A DNA stretch of 44,821 nt, taken from NCBI GenBank assembly GCA_017558065.1, contig JAFYWK010000057.1, positions 1 to 44,821 on the forward strand. The letters run 5' to 3'. This DNA comes from Paludibacteraceae bacterium (GTDB taxonomy: Bacteria; Bacteroidota; Bacteroidia; Bacteroidales; Paludibacteraceae). The translations under genes were made by a program, and so were the position numbers. Position 1 is the first letter of the stretch. Each line of letters opens with the position of its first letter. Under the pieces are notes generated by a model, which saw nothing but the letters and a program-made list of their open reading frames with translations, did no database searches and was not told where the DNA came from. Of this stretch, positions 5,723 to 12,842 are shown in pieces.

Positions 5723-7380
5723 TCCACCATAAAACTATAATTTCCACATCATTACAAGAAATTTCCGACTCCATATATAAATTTCCATTCTATCCACACA
5801 TAAGAATTTCCACTCTATCCAATCCATCGAATTTCAGCCCTCAAAATAAAATTTCCAACCCTATACACATATTTCTTGCTTTCGTGCCTCTATCGCCTTC
5901 CTACGCCCAAATTTCCCCATATAAAGAAATTTCCATTCTTCCCCACATACCCAAACCAACAGAATAATTTCCATCCTATCCAATATATAAATTTCCATAC
6001 TAATCACATATTATTGTTTATCCATAAATTTCCACCCTTACCATTAATATCCTAACATAAAAGAATTTCCATCCTATCCCCTACACATAAGTTTCCATCC
6101 TATCCAATCCCATCACACACAACTTTCCAACTATCATCCTTTCTCCTACCTCCAATTCCTATCTCTCCCACTCACCCTCCCATCCACCCCAATAAAAAAT
6201 TCCTCCCATCCACACACCCTAAACTCACATCTCATCATACCCTACACAAATCAAATCCTTTCCAACATACATCATACATCCTATTTTCCCACTATCCAAT
6301 CCTATCAAATCCCATCCCTACACTATGCCATCATATATCACACATACACTATCAACGATAATTTCTCATTCACCCTTGTAATCAGTATCCAATACTTTAT
6401 ACATCATCTCAGTACCATATAGACTCAACTCCTATAAATTTCCCATCAACCCTTGTTTCCCCTCATCTCAACAGATTTTATACATGGTCTCCTGGTTCTC
6501 TCCCCATCCACACAACACTTTCTGCTCATTCATTATCCTATCCAACCCCAATTTCCCGTGGATTTCCCACTACCACATCAGCTCAAACCGATACCTTATA
6601 TGATATATCCCCCATATTTTCTAGCAATATCTCCCATCAGCCCAGATATTGCACAGCTCATATCACATTTTCTAGGTATCCCATCCCATCAAGCCCCCAT
6701 CGGTTACGGATCATCGGATGAATAAATTCTTGATTTGATATTGTGGGCCTGCTCACCTCAAAGTTCTATATAGGGGCGGGTATGGCTCAAATCACATAGT
6801 TTCTGGCTTGTGGATACCTATAAACAATAGATGATGTGAGGGAATTTCCCCTTGATGTGAGTTGAGGGGCTACGGATCCGTAATCGTGTGAGTTTCTCGT
6901 TCATCAAATCAAATCAGCGTTGTATGGTCCGTAGGATGGCGTGGTTCTTGAGTTGGAGATGATGGAATATTTCTCACATCATATCAAATCATGGGGGTTT
7001 AGCTCAAATTTCCAGCCTTCAAGTTGATGAGGCGTGAGGTTTGCCTAAAAATCAAATCCTATCAGCCTTGAGACCTGAGAATTTCCCGTATCCAGTCCAT
7101 GATTTCTGAGAATTGGATGTGAGCCGTCCTATGATGGGAGTTTCTGGCCCTCAAATCCTATCAAATCAAGGTCTCACATCCCATCATATCAAATCCTGTG
7201 GGAGACGTGAGGTGTGATATGAGACTTTCCCGTTGAGATGAGCGGATTGTGCCATGATTTTGAGCGGAGGGTCGGCGTGAGAACTTTCCCGTGATGTGAT
7301 GTGAGCGGATTAGGCAAAAATTTCTCGTGATAGGATATTGTGGGCATGAAAATTTTCCGTGATCTGATTTACGCGCTGGA
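5723..7380. repeat. Gene-free, strand-asymmetric repeat region; candidate origin
   Basis: About 1.65 kb with no credible gene. From 5760 to 6600 the plus strand is only about 4% G, and 6092-6326 has no G at all. AATTTCC, often within ATAAATTTCCATCCTATCC-like units, recurs at least 15 times. From about 6720 the composition switches to G-rich, with GTGAG, TTTCCCGTGA and GAGCGGATT motifs repeated (for example near 7231 and 7281) and ATCAAATC tracts. The skew flip plus iteron-like repeats suggests a replication origin or a packaging/partition region. Function is inferred only. Confidence 0.55.
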
Positions 7381-7383
7381 CGC

Positions 7384-7411
7384 AAAAAAGCCCCGCCGAA
7401 AGGCGGGGCTT
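7384..7411 (-). terminator. Strong rho-independent terminator for leftward genes
   Basis: AAGCCCCGCC (7388-7397) pairs with GGCGGGGCTT (7402-7411) around a GAAA loop on the plus strand. On the minus strand the stem is followed by UUUUUU. It ends the 9041-7416 leftward unit just before the repeat region. Confidence 0.9.
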
Positions 7412-7415
7412 GTGT

Positions 7416-7613
7416 TTATACTATATAATCTTCTAGCCGAACCCGCTTAACCATACGCAGGTGGTACAGCTTGCCATAGGTGGCGCACTTGCCGCCTTTA
7501 CGGCGTACAGTACGGAAACGGCGGCCCGACATTTTTTCGGCGGCGAAGTCGTCCCGCACAACGTCCAACACGTTAGGGCCGTATTGGTAAATAAACGCTT
7601 TCTTTTCCAGCAT
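7416..7613 (-). CDS. Small basic protein, 65 aa
   Basis: Starts MLEKKAFIYQYGPNVLDVVR after GGGGAAAG. Basic C-terminal half (GRRFRTVRRKGGK; HLRMVKRVRLEDY) suggests nucleic-acid binding. Last gene of the leftward unit, followed directly by a strong terminator. No recognised family. Confidence 0.6.
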   Translation of the reverse strand: MLEKKAFIYQYGPNVLDVVRDDFAAEKMSGRRFRTVRRKGGKCATYGKLYHLRMVKRVRLEDYIV

Positions 7614-7632
7614 ATTCTTTCCCCTTTGGTTT

Positions 7633-7656
7633 GGGCTAGGCTTTTCAGCCTAGCCC
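7633..7656 (-). promoter_or_regulatory. Intergenic hairpin with GAAA loop (leftward RNA)
   Basis: GGGCTAGGCT (7633-7642) pairs perfectly with AGCCTAGCCC (7647-7656). The leftward RNA loop is GAAA, a stable GNRA tetraloop. There is no U-tract, so it is more likely an RNA-stability or processing element than a terminator. Confidence 0.5.
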
Positions 7657-7664
7657 TGTTGCTG

Positions 7665-8159
7665 TTAGTCGGTCACAGGCTTATGCAAGTTAGCAACAAA
7701 AGCCATTGCACTTTCGTGTTCTTCTGTCGTTGCCAGCGTATAAGCCAGCCCGAAGAAACATTCAGCCATAGTGGCGGCGAAGTCTGCGCCTTGTCTGCCG
7801 TTTTCCCAATGTGCGGGAAGTTCATCGAACAAGTCAGCCAGCTTGTAAAGCGTAGGCTTACACTTGCTGAATACTTCCTTTTCAGCAATGCCCCTTGCAT
7901 AGTGTGCGGCATAACGCGGTTCAGGGAAAAGCTGGAAACGCTGACCTTTTTCAAGATAGTTTATAACGATGTCATCGTTATAAGTACCAGACTGGAAGGA
8001 ATGGAAGCAAGTCCATTCTTTGAAGTATTCGCTAGTGTTTGCCAGCACGTTTTCGAGAAGTTCATGCACACGCTTATATGCAAGCGCATTGTCGGTATTG
8101 TCGCCAACGGTCAGAATATAAAAGGCGTATTCCACCATATCTTCATTCTTGAAAGACAT
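7665..8159 (-). CDS. Hypothetical alpha-helical protein, 164 aa
   Basis: Starts MSFKNEDMVEYAFYILTVGD; ATG at 8159 is preferred because GGGGGAA lies just upstream. The protein is mostly helical, with Tyr/Ala-rich helices (RYAAHYARGIAEKEVF; MAECFFGLAYTLATTEEHES). No membrane segment or catalytic motif. A long reading on the opposite strand over the same bases is a shadow. Confidence 0.65.
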   Translation of the reverse strand: MSFKNEDMVEYAFYILTVGDNTDNALAYKRVHELLENVLANTSEYFKEWTCFHSFQSGTYNDDIVINYLEKGQRFQLFPEPRYAAHYARGIAEKEVFSKCKPTLYKLADLFDELPAHWENGRQGADFAATMAECFFGLAYTLATTEEHESAMAFVANLHKPVTD

Positions 8160-8170
8160 AAGTTCCCCCA

Positions 8171-8183
8171 TTGTTATAGGTTA
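8171..8183 (-). promoter_or_regulatory. Promoter-like TAACCTATAACA element
   Basis: Minus strand GATAACCTATAACAATGGGG precedes the ribosome binding site of the 8159 gene. The stop codon of the upstream 53-residue gene is embedded in it. Confidence 0.4.
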
Positions 8184-8342
8184 TCGTTTCAGGGCTTCCA
8201 CAACGTGAAGAATAGACTTCGCAGGAATAAAGAAGCTGTACTGTGCGCCGGTGAACGTCCAACACAGTTCGCCGCACACCGTGCGACAACGTACAGCATA
8301 GCCGAGACCGTTCCACATCTCGACAAAATATTTGACAGTCAT
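8181..8342 (-). CDS. 53-residue hypothetical protein
   Basis: A small gene between two longer ones: MTVKYFVEMWNGLGYAVRCR, ending HVVEALKR. GGGGAATGAC precedes the ATG at 8342, and the stop TAA lies in the promoter-like element at 8181-8183. Three Cys lie in the middle. Composition and spacing fit the operon. No family recognised. Confidence 0.6.
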   Translation of the reverse strand: MTVKYFVEMWNGLGYAVRCRTVCGELCWTFTGAQYSFFIPAKSILHVVEALKR

Positions 8343-8360
8343 GTCATTCCCCTATGGTAA

Positions 8361-8382
8361 GGGGAAGGCTTGCGCCTTCCCC
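8361..8382 (-). promoter_or_regulatory. Intergenic hairpin with GCAA loop (leftward RNA)
   Basis: GGGGAAGGC (8361-8369) pairs with GCCTTCCCC (8374-8382). In the leftward RNA the loop is GCAA, a GNRA tetraloop. No U-tract follows. Same type as the hairpin at 7633-7656. Confidence 0.5.
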
Positions 8383-8393
8383 GGTGTGGTTAG

Positions 8394-9041
8394 CTAGTCC
8401 TTGCGCTCGATAAGGGCGGCAAGGCTAGGCGTACGCTTGAAATGGCAAGCAAGGAACAGGGGGAACAAGAGGACGCTGTCAGGAAGTATGCAACGCTTGA
8501 CCGCGTTGCCGTTCCATTCCTTGCCGTCAATAAGGACGGCGGGAAGGCGTTCCACGTTCCAGCCATTGGCTTTCACTGCCGCGTGAAGGCCGTTTACCTT
8601 GGCGCGATGAAAGTCGGCCTGTAGGTGGAAACTGCGAACATGGTCGACCACTCGCTGGTCGGCGTTGCCCTGCTTGCCGCCCTTGCCAAGGGAAAACTGG
8701 TCGGCGATGTTGACCAGTTCCGCCCACGTTATGCCATGCGGGGCGTGGTCGATAATAGCAAGGTTGAACTGTCCAGCCGCGCCACGTTCAGAACCGTAAG
8801 CACTAGGGGCTTGACCGCCCTTCATGCGAACCATGCCGCCGGGCGCTGTCTTGCTCTCGACTTCTTCAAAGAAGGTACAGACAGTAGAGCCGGCGAAGGA
8901 CTTCGCCGCGAACCTCTTGTGCATGGTCAAGGCGTGGTTGTCGCCGCGCTCTATCTTGACCTTGCGCTTGCTGGTCGTGGTCGTGGTGGTCGGCGTTGCC
9001 GCCGTGGTCGTGGTGGTCGTGGTGGTGGTATCGTCTAACAT
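8394..9041 (-). CDS. Hypothetical protein with Thr-rich N-terminal repeat, 215 aa
   Basis: Starts MLDDTTTTTTTTTAATPTTT after GGGGAAAG. The Thr run comes from a GGT/CGT-type minisatellite near 8960-9030. The body has a basic linker, a segment like a winged-helix (GITWAELVNIADQFSLGKGG, then a basic stretch with RVVDHVRSFH), and a C-terminal strand/helix region. First gene of the leftward unit from the promoter at 9301. DNA binding is possible; unproven. Confidence 0.6.
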   Translation of the reverse strand: MLDDTTTTTTTTTAATPTTTTTTSKRKVKIERGDNHALTMHKRFAAKSFAGSTVCTFFEEVESKTAPGGMVRMKGGQAPSAYGSERGAAGQFNLAIIDHAPHGITWAELVNIADQFSLGKGGKQGNADQRVVDHVRSFHLQADFHRAKVNGLHAAVKANGWNVERLPAVLIDGKEWNGNAVKRCILPDSVLLFPLFLACHFKRTPSLAALIERKD

Positions 9042-9056
9042 ATGACTTTCCCCAAT

Positions 9057-9073
9057 GTGCTATATTGTTATCT
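9057..9073 (-). promoter_or_regulatory. Variant promoter-like element (TAACAATATAGCAC)
   Basis: Minus strand AGATAACAATATAGCACATT precedes the GGGGAAAG site of the 9041 gene. A diverged copy of the repeated element. Confidence 0.3.
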
Positions 9074-9250
9074 GCCAAAATTGGCTAAAAGCCCTTGCCT
9101 ATAGTTAGGAAAGTAAAGTAGGCATAGACTAACCTCTTTTGCAAAACTTGTTTAGCGTTGCCCTTGCGTTGCAACGTCTTGCCCTTCCCTATATGTTGCC
9201 CGTAGCCTTGCCGCGTACCAGTAGCGGCTAGCCCGTAGGCGTTTTCAATA

Positions 9251-9285
9251 GGGCGCATGGCTTGCGCCCTTGGGGCTTTTGCCCC
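9251..9285 (-). promoter_or_regulatory. Paired hairpins at 5' end of leftward leader
   Basis: GGGCGCA (9251-9257) pairs with TGCGCCC (9263-9269), and GGGGC (9272-9276) with GCCCC (9281-9285). If transcription starts near 9294, these sit at the extreme 5' end of a leader of about 250 bases and could protect it or attenuate transcription. Confidence 0.4.
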
Positions 9286-9300
9286 GCGTTGTATGGACTA

Positions 9301-9328
9301 ATTATAACCAAAAAATAAAAACTGTAAA
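9301..9328 (-). promoter_or_regulatory. Sigma70-like leftward promoter
   Basis: Minus strand TTTACA (9328-9323), a 16-base spacer, then TATAAT (9306-9301). The surroundings are AT-rich. It faces the leftward genes starting at 9041 and is the best consensus promoter in the window. Confidence 0.75.
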
Positions 9329-9376
9329 GCATAAAAAATAAAAAATATTTATTTTATATATAACTAGCTGTTTTTA

Positions 9377-9405
9377 TTGCATATCTTTTTTGAAAAATGT
9401 ATGTA
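9377..9405 (+). promoter_or_regulatory. Possible rightward promoter
   Basis: TTGCAT (9377-9382), 17-base spacer, TATGTA (9400-9405). Each box matches four of six consensus bases. It lies upstream of the paired dyads and could serve the packaging genes beginning at 9867. Confidence 0.3.
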
Positions 9406-9471
9406 AATGAACACACAAAAACAGCAAAAAATAGGCTCGACTTTACCCTTTTGTCCTACTGGAAAGCTAGG

Positions 9472-9549
9472 TGTTAGATCACCCTAACCAAGTACATTTT
9501 TGCACGACCTATTTTTCACAAGCTACCTACTGTTAGGCTACTCTAACCA
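9472..9549. repeat. Paired dyads TGTTAG-N6-CTAACCA; candidate operators
   Basis: Two copies at 9472-9490 and 9531-9549, 59 bases apart. Each has the dyad GTTAG-N6-CTAAC and is followed by a related flank (AARTACWTTTTT-NCAC). Between the arms the six bases differ while the arms are conserved, the pattern expected of a dimeric repressor site in a divergent control region. Confidence 0.5.
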
Positions 9550-9588
9550 AAATACTTTTTTCACAAGCCCCCCCACATAAAATCTTAG

Positions 9589-9608
9589 AAGCGGGGTACA
9601 CCCCGCTT
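9589..9608. other. GC-rich hairpin
   Basis: AAGCGGGG (9589-9596) and CCCCGCTT (9601-9608) enclose a TACA loop. No U-tract follows on either strand. It may insulate the two divergent halves of the control region. Confidence 0.4.
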
Positions 9609-9642
9609 GGGGTCATAGCCCACCACAATTCTGCGAGTAAAT

Positions 9643-9704
9643 TTTTTCGGATTTCGATTTTTCGGAGTCGAGAAGTTTTTCGGATTTCGATTTTTCGGGG
9701 TCGA
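9643..9704. repeat. Tandem 29-bp direct repeat with a degenerate third copy
   Basis: Two near-identical units at 9643-9671 and 9676-9704, spaced 33 bases, built on TTTTTCGGATTTCGATTTTT then CGG(A/G)GTCGA. A degraded third version lies near 9785-9813 (TTTTTCGGGATTCAAATTTT then GGGGTGGA). Location just before the terminase genes would suit a packaging or regulatory site. Confidence 0.55.
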
Positions 9705-9725
9705 CCGCCTACCCCCCCCCGGTCT

Positions 9726-9757
9726 TTTTAGCGTTTTTTCAGGTATTTACGCTAAAA
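9726..9757. other. AT-rich hairpin upstream of terminase
   Basis: TTTTAGCG (9726-9733) pairs with CGCTAAAA (9750-9757) around a 16-base loop. Function uncertain; it lies between the direct repeats and the small terminase start. Confidence 0.3.
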
Positions 9758-9866
9758 GCCGATTCAAAAATTGTCGGAGAAAAATTTTTCGGGATTCAAA
9801 TTTTGGGGTGGACGGGATAATAGGATTACGGTAGTGTCTGTGGATATAGCACATAGGAGGCCATTT

Positions 9867-10697
9867 ATGGCAAAGTATTTGAAAAGAAGTGATACGTTCG
9901 ACTTCATCACGGCTAAATCTAGCAGTGGCGTTGACCTTGCCATTATGGATTATGCGTTGAAGTGTAGAGGGGGAGAGTGTGATATCTACGACACTTGCCC
10001 GTACAATGAAGGATACGAACTGTGCCAGATACACAAGCAATATACCAACCATATCATAAAGATGGTATATCGGTATGATAGGGAAGGTAAGCTGAATGAG
10101 CACCAGTTGCACGTCATAGGGATGACGATGATGCCGCTGTATACGCACCTGTTCAGATTCCAACTGGCTGAGATGGCACTGTCTACGCCTGTCGTATATG
10201 GTAAGACTATCTATATGCACCCCGTCTATAAGGAGATTCGTAACACTACGAAACTGCTGTTTGATATCTGGGCTAAGATGGGATTAGGTGTGGGTGTCAG
10301 TGCGCCGATGCCGGAAAGAGGGACAGGAGGCAGTGTGTATGACATTATATCGGCGGCAGAAGGGATAGATGAGGATGTGGAAGAGTCTGTGAGCAAGCAG
10401 ACTAAGAATAAGGTTGAAGATATTGTCATCGTGGATGAAGCTATGGAAGATAGTGATAACGAGGACGATATTATGGATAGTCTGGAGAAGGCGCGAAAGA
10501 GTGTCGGTGGACGGACTAAGGGTAAGAATCGTAGAATGGGTGAAGAGGCAAGAGCATTGATGGAGGCCGCTGAGGAAGCGTCAATGCAAGGATTTACGAT
10601 TGAAAGCGAGGACGGTGAAGAGGCTTTTGTCATCGAGGAAGGGTTTGACCCGCGAGACTTGCCCGAAGCGTCTGAAATCGACTTCCAGAGGGGTTAA
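9867..10697 (+). CDS. Putative terminase small subunit with Cys4 cluster
   Basis: 276 residues; ATG at 9867 has AGGAGG upstream, so a longer reading from 9771 is rejected. Residues 33-53 hold Cys33, Cys38, Cys44 and Cys53, a likely zinc site. A helical core follows (VYKEIRNTTKLLFDIWAKMG), a segment often seen in phage small terminase-type DNA-binding subunits. The C-terminal third is acidic and probably disordered. The assignment rests on this segment and on its place just before the large terminase. Confidence 0.6.
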   Translation: MAKYLKRSDTFDFITAKSSSGVDLAIMDYALKCRGGECDIYDTCPYNEGYELCQIHKQYTNHIIKMVYRYDREGKLNEHQLHVIGMTMMPLYTHLFRFQLAEMALSTPVVYGKTIYMHPVYKEIRNTTKLLFDIWAKMGLGVGVSAPMPERGTGGSVYDIISAAEGIDEDVEESVSKQTKNKVEDIVIVDEAMEDSDNEDDIMDSLEKARKSVGGRTKGKNRRMGEEARALMEAAEEASMQGFTIESEDGEEAFVIEEGFDPRDLPEASEIDFQRG

Positions 10698-10701
10698 AAC
10701 G

Positions 10702-10926
10702 ATGCAGTTCTTTACAAGTTGGAAACGTGTGGCAGATGGTGACTTGCCCGAACAGGCTGTCCCGTGTTTGATCATTAGAGATGGGCAGTACCATATTGCT
10801 CAGCATTATATAGGACAGGGGGATGCCCCATTGTGGGTCATAAAGGCATCTTATTATAGGTGTCGGCCTACAGACCTTTGGATGGAATTGCCTATGGAGA
10901 AAGAAATATGTGCGCTCTTCGACTGA
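10702..10926 (+). CDS. Hypothetical protein, 74 aa, between terminase genes
   Basis: Starts MQFFTSWKRVADGDLPEQAV with GAGGGG upstream. Five bases separate it from the small terminase and it overlaps the large terminase start by 19 bases. Short beta protein with conserved-looking Trp residues (PLWVIKASYYRCRPTDLWME). Function unknown. Confidence 0.6.
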   Translation: MQFFTSWKRVADGDLPEQAVPCLIIRDGQYHIAQHYIGQGDAPLWVIKASYYRCRPTDLWMELPMEKEICALFD

Positions 10927-12797
10927 CAGCTAAGAAAATCGCTGAGTATAGAGACGGCGGCGAAGGATTTGTGAAATGGTGCAATGAGAACGTCCGCATT
11001 GCTATCTACCCGGAAGGGTCGGATATGGCGCAGTGGTGTCTCCTTGGTGAACTGCCGGAGACACCTAACCCGCATACGGGACGCTCATACGCTGGTATGT
11101 GGCGTAGCCAGCAGAAAATCCTGAAAAAAGCCCTTGAAATGAGGACTGACCCCAACGGTACGAAGCGTTTCAAGCACAGATTGATTGTTCTGTGCTGGAT
11201 GCGCGGTGAGGGTAAGTCCGCTGTCGTTTGCTTGATTCAGATGTGGAAGTTCTTCTGCTGGCCTAAACAGCAAATTGTGCTGGGTGCTAACTCCAAGGAT
11301 CAGACTAAGTTCGTGCATTACGATATCATCAAGGAAATGATATTGAATAGCCCGAACCTCCTCGAATGGATTGGCGGTAGAGAAAACGTACAGGAGAAAA
11401 TGATTTGTATGCGCGATAGTAAGGGTGCTGTTATGTCAGCTATCCGCTCTATCTCGTCTTTCTCAGGTATCGTCTCCAACATCACGGGCTATACGTTCTC
11501 GGAAATGTTCGATATGAACAATCCGAAGTTCTTCACACAGCTTGATGGTTCGACCCGTAACGTGCCTAACGCCCTTGGTACAATCGACAGTACCGTGTCT
11601 ACGAAGGATCACGTCCTTTATAAGATGTATGAGGCGTATGTTCAGAACAAAATCCCGGATTTGTTCTTCTCCTACCGCTGTTCACCCGCTGGAGACCATA
11701 ACGACTTCTATCACCCGCAGAATACGCAGGCTCAGCTTGACTCCTATAAAGAAAAGTTCCCTGCCGCCGAGTTCGATAGATACTTCAAAAACCTCTGGGA
11801 TGCTGGCGCAGTCCGCTTTTTCACGGATACAGACGTTGCTATGACCCATTATTGGGGTGTATATCAACACGCTAATGTGCCTGAGAAGCTCAGAGAGCGG
11901 ATGAATGATATTATGGTGCAAAAAGGCATCGCCGCAGGCCATCTAAAGGAGATGGAAGAGCAAGAAAGCACTATTGCCCTTAGTGAGCAGTACAAATACG
12001 ACCTTGCGCGTATCCAAGATATGGAAAAAGACCTCTATCCTGTCGAGGATACCTTCCGTCTTATGGATAATTTTGGCGAATGGACGTGCGCTACGAGCCG
12101 AGAATTGGCTTTGATGTCGCAAATGTTCAAGACAGACTGGTCAATCCACGTGGGTCTTGACCGCGCTGACCCCATGAGCACGGAAACTATGACCAGAACT
12201 ATCCTTACAATGACTGCAAAGGGTCTTCCGGGGTCTCACAGTGGTTTCCATGCCATTATGGCAGGTAAAGAGCCGCCTTATATCTACATCACTATCGGTT
12301 TTGAAGCCTTCAAAGCCCATGATTTGGATGATATTAAGGAAACTATCCAGAAATGGGCTATTGCGGTGGACGGAATCGACACTTTTTGCTCCGAAAGATG
12401 GGGCGCATGGGACTTGGAGAAGTGGTGTCAAGACGAAGGCATCTCTTGTGAACTGATTTCTCCCACATATGAGAAGCAGAGAGCCTCTTTCAACGAGTTT
12501 TATAACCTTGTAAAGCAGGGAAGATGGAAGATTCCCCCTACTCATTTTATCGGTAGTCGTAACGAGGATGACGTTATTGATGAAGAATTGAAGATTTTCC
12601 TTCATGATCCTGACAAAAAGTGGTTTGGTTCTCCCGAAAAGAAGGCCAAAGGCGGCGTACAGGACGACTGTATCTACTCCGTAGGCTGGTCTATTTATGG
12701 CGGACGTAACCATACCTTTGAGATGTTCCGTCCCCGTGGGCGCAGTATGACAGGTATTGGCTATATTCCCGCTACAGGTCTCCTTGGGGCGTATTGA
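10908..12797 (+). CDS. terL: Terminase large subunit (packaging ATPase/nuclease)
   Basis: 629 residues; ATG at 10908 follows GGAGAAAG. Residues 97-104 (WMRGEGKS) form a Walker A-like P-loop of the terminase type. The C-terminal half has the RuvC-like nuclease pattern: HVGLDRADP with Asp418, and a late QDDCIYSVGW with Asp586/Asp587. It would pump and cut concatemeric DNA at the portal vertex. Size and position directly before the portal agree. Confidence 0.93.
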   Translation: MCALRLTAKKIAEYRDGGEGFVKWCNENVRIAIYPEGSDMAQWCLLGELPETPNPHTGRSYAGMWRSQQKILKKALEMRTDPNGTKRFKHRLIVLCWMRGEGKSAVVCLIQMWKFFCWPKQQIVLGANSKDQTKFVHYDIIKEMILNSPNLLEWIGGRENVQEKMICMRDSKGAVMSAIRSISSFSGIVSNITGYTFSEMFDMNNPKFFTQLDGSTRNVPNALGTIDSTVSTKDHVLYKMYEAYVQNKIPDLFFSYRCSPAGDHNDFYHPQNTQAQLDSYKEKFPAAEFDRYFKNLWDAGAVRFFTDTDVAMTHYWGVYQHANVPEKLRERMNDIMVQKGIAAGHLKEMEEQESTIALSEQYKYDLARIQDMEKDLYPVEDTFRLMDNFGEWTCATSRELALMSQMFKTDWSIHVGLDRADPMSTETMTRTILTMTAKGLPGSHSGFHAIMAGKEPPYIYITIGFEAFKAHDLDDIKETIQKWAIAVDGIDTFCSERWGAWDLEKWCQDEGISCELISPTYEKQRASFNEFYNLVKQGRWKIPPTHFIGSRNEDDVIDEELKIFLHDPDKKWFGSPEKKAKGGVQDDCIYSVGWSIYGGRNHTFEMFRPRGRSMTGIGYIPATGLLGAY

Positions 12798-12822
12798 CAA
12801 TCATGGTTATAAATTATATCCA
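12794..12822 (+). promoter_or_regulatory. Possible internal promoter before portal gene
   Basis: A perfect TTGACA (12794-12799) overlaps the terminase stop codon. The best -10 at standard spacing is only TATCCA (12817-12822). TATAAA occurs closer but at the wrong distance. Low confidence. Confidence 0.25.
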
Positions 12823-12842
12823 TAATCTCACAGGAGTTGTAA

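Noticed and set aside
6453-6725. Plus-strand open frame of 90 codons in the repeat region
   Set aside because: Starts at TTG without SD; the G-poor sequence is open by chance.
5723-7380. CRISPR array
   Set aside because: AATTTCC repeats are short, unevenly spaced and imperfect, with no conserved repeat-spacer length.
7161-7385. Minus-strand open frame of 74 codons in the repeat region
   Set aside because: TTG start without SD; consists of translated repeat motifs.
7461-8360. Long plus-strand open frame of 299 codons
   Set aside because: It is antisense to two minus-strand genes with clear ribosome binding sites and has no SD of its own.
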